61,255 bases of DNA from Perkinsus chesapeaki (taxonomy: Eukaryota > Perkinsozoa > Perkinsida > Perkinsidae). A program made the translations under genes and the position numbers. The notes beneath the pieces were generated by a model. The model saw nothing but the letters and a program-made list of their open reading frames with translations, was not told where the DNA came from and made no database searches. The DNA is taken from positions 1-61,255 of the forward strand of contig JAAPAO010000098.1 in assembly GCA_013115145.1 (NCBI GenBank). The letters are read 5' to 3'. Positions 1-10,784 of this stretch are shown here, in pieces (the first letter of the stretch is position 1; the number at the start of each line of letters is the position of its first letter).

Positions 1-194
1 CTATTATATCTCCTCCTCTGTATCACTAGTAACATATTCCCTATCAAACTCCTCTCTATTATATCTCCTCCTCTGTATCACTAGTAACATATTTCCTATC
101 AAACTGCTCTCTATTATATCTCCTCCTCTGTATCACTAGTAACATATTCCCTATCAAACTCCTCTCTATTATATCTCCTCCTCCTTTGCATCAA
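1..194. repeat. 55-bp tandem repeat at left edge
   Basis: A 55-bp unit beginning CTATTATATCTCCTCCTCTG starts at 1, 56, 111 and 166, giving about 3.5 copies with one or two substitutions each. The array runs off the left edge, so its full length is unknown. Because 55 is not a multiple of three, an ORF crossing it changes frame in each copy, which argues against it being coding. Confidence 0.9.
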
Positions 195-273
195 GCGTTC
201 TCGTAATATACTAATTGGGTAGTTGGGGAGTTTGTCTTCTATCTGGTGGAAACGAGCGTCGAATGGATTTAGG

Positions 274-3268
274 TTCATACTGCAATCCGCGGATGACGTG
301 TTCAACAAGGAGGAGAAAGCAGCAGCAAAGGCGGAGCTTATGAAGGCCATTAAGGAACAAAGTACCATTCCAAGTTGAAAACGCGAAACATGAAACGCTT
401 CGCTCCGCTACGGTTAGGTCAGTGTGTCTGGTACAAAGAGCTATGTGAGGAATTCGGATGGAAAGTGGATGAGCAATTGGTAGTGTTTTTGGCGGGGACG
501 GGGGGGGCAATTTGGGTTTAGGTGAATGAGATGAAAGCGAAGAACGAAGAGGAGTTGAAGAAGGTTCAACTCAGCATCGAAGGTGATTAAGGGGGATACG
601 TCTCGGGTGAGCAATTTATAAATTCGGCTTGAGGAGCAAAACCTTTCCAGCCTGCCTTGGGCTCGTTGAGCAGCATAGCTAGGTTGGCAACTGGTAGCGT
701 GTGTCTTGTTTTGGGGAGTGGCCTATGGAATTATCGTCATGGGACTCTATTGTAAAGGAAGGAATATTTTACTACTTTGAATGCTTATACCAGTGTCGGA
801 GTCTTGGTATCTGATACGGCCCAAGCATTTAATTTCGAACTCGACCGTTGCTATAGAGGCTCTAAGCACCTGGAAAATGCGATATAGTTTTACCGCTGTG
901 AAGCACACCACTAAAAATGCTTGGAATGGATGCAAGTTCACGTCTACATAAGGACCGTGCATTTTCCTTAGGCAAATCGCGAAAAATTTTATTTCTCGGC
1001 CAATTTTGAGAGTTTTGTTCTGAAATGCGAAGAGTGACAAGCTTCAAACATATAGTAATACATACTAAAAGTACAAGGTCAAATATGAAACAATATGTCT
1101 TAGAGTGATGAGGAAATGAGAAATCTTCGAAATTTTACGGACAGCCTCCTGTTTTGAACGAGTATCTTTTATACCGGTCTGGTGGGGATATTCCCGCGCT
1201 CAGCAGGGTAAAGTCGACAGGTGCCTTATTTCCGTCACCAAGTTGACTTGTGTACCTCAGCAAGCGCAAAACTGGTTTTATCTCAGACGCCCAGGAGAAC
1301 TTAGGGGATGTCGAGCAGCGCGATGCGGTACTGAATAAGGCTGAGTTCTATTTGAGAATCGGTATGAGCTTTGTGCATCTCGGTGGCAAAGTTCCTGGGC
1401 TCAGGCGACCGTGAAAAAGCTGTGGAAGCGTTTGAAGAAGCTTTAAAGATCACCGTGGGCGTGGGCGCCAGATTGGACAATATACTAACTCAAATACGGA
1501 TTAATATTTTCTGGTTAGTTTGTGAAGGGCAGGAGATTTCTTGCATTTTGGTGCGCGCAGGAACGATGTCCCTGGATGCAAGAGGAACATTGATCGAGCT
1601 CACAGTGAACTGTCCAAGGGAGGAGATTGGGAGAGACGCAATAAGCTGAAGGTTTATGATGGCCTGTAAGATTAGAAACTCATTTGAATACGGCGGGATA
1701 AACAAACGCGTATTAGACAGCTCTCAACACTTATGTTGACATATTGCTTAGGATATAGAGGTTTACACTTACCTTTATATAGGTTAACATATTGCTAAGG
1801 ATATAGAGGTTTACACTTACCTTTATATAGGTTAACATATTGCTTAGGATATAGAGGTTTACACTTACCTTTATATAGGTTGACATAGTGCTTAGGATAT
1901 AGAGGTTTACACTTACCTTTATATAGTCGCCCGTCAGCGGCAGCTCCGGCGTCCACTCGTGGCATTCTCAGGTACCAAGTCATGATACGGGATTTCGAGG
2001 CCGCTGCTGGTAAGGGGAGATTTCAAAATAATGGCGTTGAGGTGTCGTATTATCTCAGGGCAGTTTCTGTCGGCTCTTCAAACTTTCACAGCTACGGAAC
2101 TGATGCCTTTTGACGATTACATATTTTATACTGTTATTACCTCTATGGTGGCAACTGACAGGAAGACTGTTATGTGAGTTAGGGGAGCTTCGATAATGTA
2201 TTGTACAAAGACTTCATTTTGAACTTGCATAAAAAATATAAAAATATAATGTTATGTAATACGGGATATATTCGTATTATTATATATATATATCCCATCA
2301 TGAGGTTCCCATGTATAGTAAAAAGTATACAAACTAAAATCTATACCTTAGCTGCCAACGATTCATATAGCAAAGGGTGTGCGAGCGACTCGAGGAGCGC
2401 TGCACCCCCCGAACACTTGCATGGACGGCATCTGCTCACCCGTTTTCAAACTTGCCTCGCAGATTGGCCTTCTAATACAAATCATCCTCGTGATGATTTT
2501 CACGTTTCACTGGGAAAGCGTTGTCTTCCCTTTTCACTAGTGCGGAGGAATCTCATTGCCACATAGTGGTAAGGTCATTCCGCAGGACCCAATTAAAAGT
2601 GTCTTCCTCCATGGTTACGACTCGCTGTTTCTTCAGATCTCAAGTAGAGACATCCCCCGAAGTGCTGTCAGTTGTTGGTGACCTTCCTCCTCTCAAAGAG
2701 TTCCTCACCAGTTTGTACGATTCGCGTTATAAAGATTTCTTTGTAGCCTTCGGTAACTATATCTGTTCGGAGATGCCGTGTTGATTTCCAATTCAGGAGG
2801 TGTTATTCAGCGTGTTAGAAGGAACCGTTACATGAGCGTCCATCTGAGATACTTCAATCGCCAGATGAGACTGGTAGGCCGGAAAACTCGCCGCTGTCCA
2901 CACATTTTCTCAGAATGCCTACCGCCAGTTCCTGGCCTCGTACAAGTCCGTAACTCTGCGCATGATGGCGGACGCATTTGGGGTGACGCCGCAGTTCATC
3001 GATGAGTAAGTTGATGTGATCTTGGAGTGGTGATCGTTTGGCTTTAGGGAACTGTCATCCTTCATTTCGTCGGGGAAGTTATCGTGCAAGATTGATAAAG
3101 TGAACGGTGTGGTGGAGTCCAATGTGCAGGACGAAAGAAATGAGAAATACCAAAAGATTCTTAAACAGGTTGGATGCCCGCGACTGCTCTGGTTTATCGG
3201 CTTTCTATTATTAGGGCGACCTTCTCTTGAACAGAATACAGAAGTTGTCGAAAATCATTGATATGTAA
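274..3268 (+). CDS. RPN7: 26S proteasome regulatory lid subunit Rpn7 (PSMD6), 13 exons
   Basis: Rpn7 is a PCI-domain subunit of the 19S proteasome lid. Exons that join in frame are 274-361, 418-479, 522-582, 1287-1361, 1405-1513, 1561-1665, 1972-2009, 2059-2173, 2637-2752, 2797-2873, 2914-3005, 3048-3168 and 3215-3268. Diagnostic stretches, in order, are WYKELCEEFGW, GDWERRNKLKVYDGLYQ, IRDFEAAAGQFLSALQTFTA (helical repeats), then the PCI half with NAYRQFLASYKSVTLRMM, FGVTPQFIDEELSSFI and KLSCKIDKVNG, ending GDLLLNRIQKLSKIIDM before TAA. This follows animal and yeast Rpn7 from near the N-terminus to the stop. The true start was not found: the first exon is open upstream to about 223 without a convincing ATG, so one more small 5' exon is likely. 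Intron 3 is about 700 nt; intron 6 holds a minisatellite; intron 1 carries the shared GCTTCGCTCCGC motif. Confidence 0.95.
1736..1927. repeat. 48-bp minisatellite inside an Rpn7 intron
   Basis: Four copies of a 48-bp unit (start TTGACATATTGCTTAGGATA) at 1736, 1784, 1832 and 1880 fill most of the intron between the exons ending 1665 and starting 1972. Each unit contains ACTTACC, which is a consensus 5' splice site on the opposite strand. The unit length is a multiple of three, so an antisense ORF stays open through it, but nothing suggests that ORF is used. Confidence 0.9.
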
Positions 3269-4840
3269 ACCTCGTGAAGGTTCCACTTTTCTCATCCATA
3301 TCGGCTGTTGTGCAGTCAGTGAACATCAGACTAACGACGAGCCAAGTCATTCGCCGGCCTTACTCATGTATGAGGTCCTTGATCGATTACCGTCTAGTTC
3401 CGGATCCTACTGCACAACCACCCAGCTTAATACCGTTCTTACCGAAGAAGACGAGCGGTGTGCGGCGCACACCGTGCGCGAATAAAACGCTAGTGTGAAA
3501 TACATAACGCATAACACAACGCGTTTTGCGACCAAACAATGCATGTAACGCGTTTAACGCGAAATCCATTTTACTCATGCGCATGAAAACGCGTAGCTAT
3601 TCCACTTGAAGTGTAATGGTAGTAAATTATATACTTACAGATCTGGACTAGACAAACTCCACTGGTTGAGCTCAAGTTTAAGTGGGCAACCCAACAATCA
3701 GATTAGTGACGTGCTGAAACTACTATACCTTGCAGAGATCTATTTCGCGCTTGAGGCCACCAATTTACCCACTAAGTAATTCATTTTCGCGCATAGGGAA
3801 ATTAATACCGCGGTAGGGGTCGAATAGGGAAATTAATTTATCGGATAAGGAAATCAATTCCGCCTTGAGCGCATAATAGATTTTTGGAAGGTATAGTAGC
3901 GACTAGAATTTATGGCTTCTTCATGGGAAGCCAGTTAGCCATGAAGCCATGGAATCAGCCATGAAACTTTGGTGGTAGACGACACACACAGACAGGTCTG
4001 GGAGTTCGATTCTCTTGTCTACGGCGATAGCGATTGTCAAAGCAATTGATAGTTCCACGATTTCCCTTTAGTGTCTTGTTGGCCATTGGCATTCGTAGTA
4101 CTATTGCTACCGTTCTAGGCTAGGGCTAGTAGTACTGTAGTACTAATATCCCGTCTTCACCTACGTACAACGCGTTATGTCGCGTTAAACTCATATACGC
4201 TGTGAGAAACTTGATTTAGTCACGCTTTTGCGCGTGAAACGTGCTAAAACGCGTTATAACAACGCAATAATTGCATTTTACAGTGGCGTTATTACGCGAA
4301 GTATTATCCCTAAACAACACATCACGTTTTTCTAGTTTCACACAAAGTGAAAAACAGTTTCACACGTGAAACAGGTGAAACCTCCGAACCGGAGGCTCCG
4401 ATCCTTAGGTTTGGCGTGGGCCTCTTAGCATGTGCAGTAACGAAGCGCTGCACAGCCAAGAAGTTCTTGGCAAGAACCCAGGGCGCGCACACAGCAAAGC
4501 AGGGTGTAAGGTGTCGCTGGAGCAGAGAGCAACCAGCGAGATCGCTCAACACTGCAACGGTCAATTGTGGCAGGAGACCAATCATTGACCCGCCAGTGAA
4601 CCATTGCACCTGTCGTGCGCACACCTCCTTCGGATCTCGGTTGTCGGTGGAGTGGGTTAAAATGATATAAGGTATATGCCTTGTCACTTACAGTATGTCC
4701 CGGCTCCTGCGGGGACAGCTAAGCTGAGCAGTAGGTCGAAGAAAACCCGCATGAAACTATATTGTATTACTGAAGAAACTCGAGCAGCTTGTTATGAGCG
4801 ACAGAAAAAAATGAAGTGTTTCTCGTTCGCTAGAGTAGAC
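3269..4840. other. Intergenic, hairpin-rich and AACGCGTT-rich
   Basis: No gene was recognised. Two stretches (about 3480-3570 and 4160-4285) are dense in AACGCGTT/CGCG words also found inside the MITE-like element at 9359-9752. Around 4325-4400 are adjacent short hairpins (GTTTCAC-ac-GTGAAAC, CCTCC-gaacc-GGAGG). About 3985-4025 has a tRNA T-arm-like segment (GAGTTCGATTCTC) without a full cloverleaf. About 4661-4735 is an inverted copy of 11246-11320. Confidence 0.6.
4661..4735 (-). repeat. 75-bp repeat, inverted copy of 11246-11320
   Basis: Read on the minus strand this segment matches 11246-11320 with few differences, including GCTCAGCTTAGCTGTCCCCG and the AAGGTATA(T/C)GCCTTGTCACTT core. 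It flanks GNAT copy 1 here and lies upstream of copy 2 there. It may be the end of a dispersed element. Confidence 0.7.
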
Positions 4841-6341
4841 CTAAGCTAGCGTCAACAGAGAGTGGAGCTGTGGAGCTCCACTGCAGCTTCGCGGAGCTGT
4901 GCTTGTCGGGCTGCGACAACTGTAGCCTTGTGTAGCCGTGCTCGTCGGGCTGCGACAACTGTAGCCTTGTGTAGCCGTGCTCGTCGGGCTGCGACAACTG
5001 TAGCCTTGTGTAGCCGTGCTCGTCGGGCTGCGACAACTGTAGCCTCGTGGAGCAGCTCCACTGGAGCTGTGCTCGTTGGGCTGCGACCAAATGAATGGAT
5101 GAGATAACATTGCGGTAGACTTCAAAAATACAGGGCGAACAGATAGAGCTTCGAAGGCTCTTCTGAGACACGATAATCGTGAATGTTCCAATCGATCATA
5201 CAACCACAACTTACCCAGCACTTTAATAAACCCCAGGCTTTCGTAGAGCGCCATTGGCACTTCCTCATCCTTGATTACGTTCAGGGTCATTCCAAGCATG
5301 CCTTTCTCTTTGCCCTGAAATGTCGAATCTCGTCTTGTCCAAATCTCACTAGGATCATCAATTAAAGCAAAAATGTGAGCGTGCAAGTGAATGCGAACAG
5401 CTCTTACAAGTTTGATACCGAGCTTAACGAGGCTTCTCCCAATACCACGTCCTCTGAAATCACTGTCAACCTCAACCTGAAGATTAGGCGAATGACGAAT
5501 CGTCGTAATAAGAGGCCTGTAAGGAAGTGGATAATGTCTATTTATTAGCATAGGCTATGTCACTCTATTTGCACTACTTTGAGATTAGCTGTGCTAGGAT
5601 TTCAGTATAACTTTAAGTTATTAACTTAGTCAGTGTAGGCAGCTGAGAATGGTTATCTCTTCACTGCCCTTCGTAGTTGCGCAGTTTACTATTAGCTATG
5701 TGATCTACACAGTTACACGCATACGTTAGGGTTTTCTGCGCCCTTAATAAGCCGTGGGTTGGAAGCTCTTTCTGGCACTCAACAGGCCGTCATCGAGAAG
5801 CAGTCTCCGATCCACCAATGATATTGCTAAGTTCAGCATATTCCTCCCTGCCTACCTGATCTATGTAACCGAAAGATCCTTTCTTTTTGGGATCCGGCCT
5901 GAAACGAGAACAACGATATTGGCTATGTGGTTAGTACGAGGCGTAACGCGTTCACTAGAAGCACGATCAGTCTCAATACATCTTTGCCCTGACCGCAGCA
6001 TCTTGCTCCTTGCTAAGTGTCTTGGGTATGGTCATCCAAATAAACCCGATAACAGCCTGATAGCAAAAACAACCTCTTACACGCCTATAGAAATGGGCCA
6101 AGCATCGATGATAAGCTGGTCGCAGCGGAAACATCCACTTTTGACCGGATCTTACCTGGGCCCCCTCCTCGAGGTTAACTGCTACGTAGCAGGGTATACC
6201 TTCTTCCCTCGCCTCGCAGCTCCAGTAAAACAGATAACTGCTGTCGAAATGGTCACCCGGTTGATAGTAGCGATACTCGATATCTGCGGTTGAAGGGAGA
6301 AGAATGATGGAAACTATACTTAAGATGTAGGAACTCCTCAT
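4841..6341 (-). CDS. Secretory GNAT-family acetyltransferase, copy 1 (repeat-extended C-terminus)
   Basis: A probable acetyl-CoA-dependent N-acetyltransferase. Exon 1 (start 6341) encodes a signal peptide, then YRYYQPGDHFDSS and GIPCYVAVNLEEG. The next exon gives AVIGFIWMTIPKTLSKEQDA, a 43-nt exon gives PDPKKKGSFGYIDQ, and the last exons carry GNAT motif A (DFRGRGIGRSLVKLGIKLV, matching R-x-x-G-x-G for acetyl-CoA binding) and motif B (ALYESLGFIKVLGKLW). The substrate is unknown. The signal peptide implies entry to the secretory pathway, which is unusual for a GNAT. Unlike copies 2 and 3, the C-terminus does not end in the AKRSEPLRFR tail. It reads on into a 39-bp tandem repeat encoding about four ATQGYSCRSPTST units, so this copy is diverged or mis-terminated. 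Splice joins were inferred from the three-way comparison. Confidence 0.75.
4882..5090. repeat. 39-bp tandem repeat in the GNAT copy 1 tail
   Basis: Full units start at 4921, 4960 and 4999, with degenerate half-units on each side. 39 is a multiple of three and the unit has no stop in any minus frame, so all three frames stay open through the array. The GNAT frame reads a 13-residue unit. Confidence 0.9.
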
Positions 6342-6655
6342 GATTAAGGATACAATCTTAGAACCGCAGTTAAGGATATGTGAGCTCTAACACGTCGTTC
6401 AGCCTTCGAGGTGCTAAGTCGGAGTGCAAGGAGAACTTAGTTATCGCTGCTTCCAACCAAGAACTAGATCTCCTAGTAGCTATGCGCATTTGTGTCGCAG
6501 CATGTAGTGAATCATGAACGATTAATCCCCTGATGACTCATAACGAGACCGAAGGTGACCGGCAGGGTGGCCGAAGGAAGGAAAGATATGAACCATTTCT
6601 CTCCTTCTTTTCTTTCCTGGAAAGAGAGAAAGATGGAGGAAATAAATTTTTATCA

Positions 6656-6990
6656 GCGGCCTTCGGCCGCAAAATTGTCGCTTCGCCTCTGCCAGCGACA
6701 ATAATTGTCGGCAAATTGACGACAAATTACTATAGAATGATATTGGCCCTAATGATAGTGCTACTATAGTATAGTAGCACTAATAATGCTGCACCGTTCT
6801 TGTGAACTGACGCTAATGATACAGCCTCTTAGAGGCTGCCTCTACCTCCAGTCTGGAGGCTCCAGAAGGTGCTAGTAACACCGTGTTACCTACTCGATTT
6901 CGATGACCCCGAAGAATCACCATGAGAGTCGTGGAACTTCCATCATGGAAGTAGGTGTAGCCGGATGATCCGGCCCGGAATCCGGGCCCC
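6656..6990. repeat. Chain of at least nine consecutive distinct hairpins
   Basis: Adjacent inverted repeats with different arms: GCGGCCttcGGCCGC (6656-6670), TTGTCGCT/AGCGACAA (6675-6701), TTGTCG/CGACAA (6706-6726), AGTGCTACTAT/ATAGTAGCACT (6757-6781), GAGGCtGCCTC, CCTCCAGtCTGGAGG, GTAACACcGTGTTAC, ACTTCCATcATGGAAGT, and GATCCGG/CCGGATC enclosing GCCCGGAaTCCGGGC. The arms are not copies of each other. Confidence 0.85.
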
Positions 6991-7051
6991 GGATCAATTG
7001 AACTCAAGCCCAGGAGTTCCGGTCAGGGGAAAACACGTCGATGCTTCAACC

Positions 7052-7583
7052 ATATTTTTCTTTCTTTCCTGCGGAAAGGACTCAAGGAAAGAAAGAAAGA
7101 ATGGAAACTTCAGCCACCCTCGCCGAGGGTGACATAGGCGGGCTTATAATCTGCACCGGCTCTGCGGGTTCGACTCCGGTTGGGTCCGATGTGTGGTCAT
7201 TCTCGAGAGTCAGCGACAGGCGCCGGTTGACAGGGCTGCCGTCACAGCGTGAAGGTTCGATGTCACCTATGAGTTGTCCCTGATATGTTATCAACGGAAA
7301 TTGGTGAAGTTTGCCTGAAACTGTAACGAATACGGATATACGAGTTCCCTGTACGATTGTAGAAGGACTTGTACGTAGTCATTCCACTCAGCTCCTCGGC
7401 CCGAGGGACCGAGGTTACGAATCGCAACCATCGTAACTTACGATGGGCTCGAGGTCACGGCTCGCCGGCGACCGGTGTCCCTCGGGTCGATAAACGCGGA
7501 GGAAATCTTGCCTCATGGGCTAAGATTTGACGAGGCACTGCTTCCGAGTTTGAACCAGGGTGGTCGGTTTCCCGAAGTTCATT
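7052..7583 (+). repeat. 531-bp duplicated block, copy A
   Basis: Near-identical to 11612-12142 (offset about 4559 bp). It begins with an inverted repeat of CTTTCTTTCCT / AGGAAAGAAAG and contains GGGTTCGACTCCGG, a match to the pol III B-box, at about 7163. It also has the perfect palindrome CCATCGTAAcTTACGATGG. Short ORFs in it are not conserved between copies in a way that suggests protein. A more diverged relative lies at about 13460-13880. Confidence 0.85.
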
Positions 7584-9164
7584 TTCCAGCCACCCCCGGA
7601 TCTCTACGAATAGCAGCCATAGGCGGGCTCAACTATGCGGCTTGAAGGGTCGTAGCTGGCCGTCCCGTATAAGTTTTTGCGCGACTGGGTGTATGAGATT
7701 TTATAGTCCAAAGCCGAATATGGCTCAGTTACAGTGTCCATTCCATGAGCAGCTACCGTGATGGTCTGATACCCATACTTTCATTGTCACTGTATGGATC
7801 ACTGCATAGAAATGTAGCCTGTGCCCAGAGATTCTACTCCTCCCAGTGGAATCCACTAACGCTACCAAGGGCGTGTGGACAACTACCAAAACACAATGGC
7901 TTTCAAGGTGCGACACCACAGCTCCATCTCTAGGGCTCAAAGTATTCAGTCTTGCCACGCAGGCCCGGTGGGCCCAGTGGGCCTGGCCCACCCAGGTGAG
8001 CTCCCCAAGATTGGCTCAATATTCGATGCCCTTATCCTGCATTCCACAAGTTCCTGAAGTGCTGCATTATCGTTAGACGCGCTTGTCGTGATCGCTAGCA
8101 TGATCTTTCTGCCCTGAAGTGACTCTGATATCCCCACCGCCTCGCCGATGGCCCTCGAGTAAAAGAGCGCGAGAGGAAGCTTGCGTCATGGACTACGTTT
8201 CGACCAGGGTGGTCGGCTTTCCGGGTTTTATTTTCTGGCCCCTCCCCGGGGCCTTCGTAGGGAACCAGGGGAAATCAGACCGGGGAAACCTAACTACAAT
8301 GCAAAATTATGGTAATTACCCACCTGTGCCATGTAACTTACATTGATTAACGTAATAGGATCACATATAAATGATCTGTCTAAATCGCGCTTTATTGCCG
8401 AACTTGAATGTTACAGCTATTGCCGTGTCGAAGCTCCTGTTAAGAGTGTTGAGCTTGAGCCTTTTCAGAATGGTGTCGAGCTCGAATGTGACTCTGGAAA
8501 GCAACATCAGAAAATCTCATTCTCAGTGAGAATGTGTTAGACTTGTGTAGCGCGTCGCTGTTCTTGCGTGCAACATTGCCGAGCTCGTGGATTCACTTGC
8601 CCAACTTGACCAAGTTTGCCGTAGAGTGGAGGACGCTCTACCGTAGAGCCTCTACGTCGTAGAGTCCACGACAACACTCTTCGTCCCCTCGGTCCTTATG
8701 TACGGCCCGCTGTATATGACGAACGATAGACACGTGTGTACTGTACACGTGTGCTTACTCCCCCTGCGATAGTAAGCTCAATAAGAGTAAGTCTCCGTTG
8801 GCTCCCTTCTCGCCTCGTGTCAGTCTTGATGAACGAAGAGCAAGTAGCGGGGTTATATTACTTAAGCAACTCAAACTGCTTTGTAGATTAGGGACGAAAC
8901 CGTGGTATATCGCCATAATGCCGATGCCATTCACTAGTAGCGCTAAGCGAGTGTCAACAGAACTTGCTGATGCTGAACTGAAAAAGCTTTCGAAACCGTT
9001 CTACGAATATCTTAAATAAAGAATAATGCCAATAGAAGGCAACGAGCATTCTTCTTCTGTGTGACAATTCCCAATACCACACGGTAACCACATAACATAC
9101 GCCATGTATCAGAAAGGTCATCAAATTGTTTCAGAAGTACAGGGCGTAGAGTTCAAGATCCTCT

Positions 9165-10761
9165 TCATCTGAAACGCAACGGTTCTGAGCGTTTTGCTCT
9201 ACAACTACAGCCCAGTTTACTCAGAACGTTGAGGAATCCCAGCTTCTTGTAGAGTGCCACTGCTTCTTTGTCCTGCTCACTAACAAGCAGGGTCATACCA
9301 ATAACACCCGCAGTTCCTCTGCCCTAAAATGGAGGACTTGCGTTGTAAGGCATGAGTATCATTGGAGTTTCACCTGGTTTAGGTGAAGTGATTTTCGCGA
9401 AAAGCGCGAGGTGTTAGTAACACTGTGTTACAGTCAAAACCATCTCGCGTTGAAACACTTGTGAAAACCGCGATAACTCGGAATACACTTCCGCCATAAC
9501 GCGTTGTAAGTTACAACTTACAACGCGTTTTTCGCGTAATGCCAGCTGTAAAACGCGTTTTTCACAACGCCGCAAGTGAAATGATCCTAGTAACCCCAAA
9601 TACGGCAGGGCGACACCCTGTACAAAACACTATGTATGATCTCAAGAATAGTAGTAAACGCGGGTTGAACCCACTTCCGAAGTGGCGCGCTTTTCGCGAC
9701 AATCACTTTGCTTAAATCAGGTTTTCACCTGAACCAGGTGAAACTCCAATGAAGTGAGATGTTGTACTATGTTACTTGGCATCTTCGTACGCTAAATTTT
9801 CGATGTGAGGGTTTAAAATCCAGATTCTTACGAGCTCGATACTGTAGTCCACGAGCTTTGTTCCAATACCACGTCTTCTGAAGTCACTGGAAACCTCAAC
9901 CTAAAAACTTTGGAAATTGGCACATAAAGATTTCAGATTAGCCAATTCTCGTCTGGAGTATCCAGATTGTCATTCTATGAGGAAGCTATAGACTGTCACA
10001 GTATGCCGGGCAAATCAGCCGAGTCAATGTGAAAGTTACAAGACACTAAACGTGGCTAATAGCCACTGGCTATCATACTATATTGAAGACCCCATTTCGT
10101 TCACCGATCTGAAGCTCAGAGCTGCAGCGTATCATGCCTGAAAACCTGAAACGTTGTTTGACGAAAGCTGCTCTGCTATGAGGATTTGTCATTCCTTGAC
10201 CAAACTTCAATCGTCAAAGCTCGATCACCTCTCATTGAAACACTCGGACCGAGCGACTCGGTACATTCGGTAATATACGCAGTCGATAAGGTCCCCTATA
10301 CGAGATGCATCCTTGCTTACGTAATCTATGTAACCGAATGCTCCTTTCTTCTTGGGGTCCCGCCTGACACGAAGCAACTATGTTAGTCCTTGCTCGGAGG
10401 GCATAGGGGGATGGCTTGAAGCATTCGGCAGCAGTCAAAAGACGCGATTAGTTGCACTACATATGGGCTCTGACCGCGGCATCCTGCGTCTTAGTCAATG
10501 CCTTGGGAATCGTCATCGAAATGAACCCAATAACCGCCTAAGAGTTAATTCCAAACACTATAGAACGCCCATTACCTGAGGTCCCTTATCGGTATCAACT
10601 GCCACATAGCAAGGGATCCCTTTCCTTCCTGGGCATTCCGAATTGAATAAAAGATTGTTGAATTGATCGCCACGCTTATAGTCACGATACTCGATAGCTC
10701 TGGTTGCCAGCAGTACAAATGTCGAGACTATAGTACAGAGATTAAAGCTGTAGTGCTTCAT
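9165..10761 (-). CDS. Secretory GNAT-family acetyltransferase, copy 2
   Basis: This has the same architecture as copy 1. Exon 1 (start 10761) has a signal peptide, then AIEYRDYKRGDQF and GIPCYVAVDTDKG. Next come AVIGFISMTIPKALTKTQDA, then DPKKKGAFGYIDY, then motif A as SSDFRRRGIGTKLVDYSIEL (R-x-x-G-x-G kept). The terminal exon has GVIGMTLLVSEQDK, EAVALYKKLGFLNVLSKLG and the tail CRAKRSEPLRFR before TGA at 9165. The intron before the terminal exon carries a 394-bp MITE-like insertion that is absent at the same place in copy 3. The start was chosen because it gives the signal peptide and aligns with the other copies. Confidence 0.7.
9359..9752. mobile_element. MITE-like element with about 50-bp terminal inverted repeats
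   Basis: The ends are inverted copies: TCATTGGAGTTTCACCTGG at the left and CCAGGTGAAACTCCAATGA at the right. The similarity extends inward through CGCGAAAAGCGCG / CGCGCTTTTCGCG. The interior holds a 15-bp-arm palindrome AACGCGTTGTAAGTT / AACTTACAACGCGTT and further CGCGTTTT words, but no ORF of note. The paralogous place in GNAT copy 3 (about 12608-12640) reads straight through without it. Target-site duplication could not be fixed because the TIR ends and flank both read ATT/AAT. Confidence 0.75.
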
Positions 10762-10784
10762 TGTTCAGAATAGGAGAAGCTGAA

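Larger units (their letters stand above)
6342..9164. other. Repeat-rich spacer between GNAT copies 1 and 2
   Basis: No protein gene was recognised. It holds a chain of hairpins (6656-6990), one copy of the 531-bp duplicated block (7052-7583), a fragment (about 8118-8260) that recurs near 13740-13880, a perfect hairpin ACACGTGT-gtactgt-ACACGTGT near 8730, and from about 8900 the 3' flank shared with GNAT copy 3. Confidence 0.6.

Noticed and set aside
114-368. 84-codon minus-strand ORF over the start of Rpn7
   Set aside because: It runs antisense through a clear Rpn7 exon and into a 55-bp repeat that shifts frame; it is a shadow.
3985-4025. Possible tRNA with GTAGAC/GTCTAC ends
   Set aside because: The ends pair, but only about 48 nt separates them and no D or anticodon arm fits.
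4852-5171. Three overlapping ORFs through the 39-bp repeat
   Set aside because: The unit is stop-free in every frame, so the ORFs follow from the repeat; only the GNAT frame has an upstream reason to be coding.
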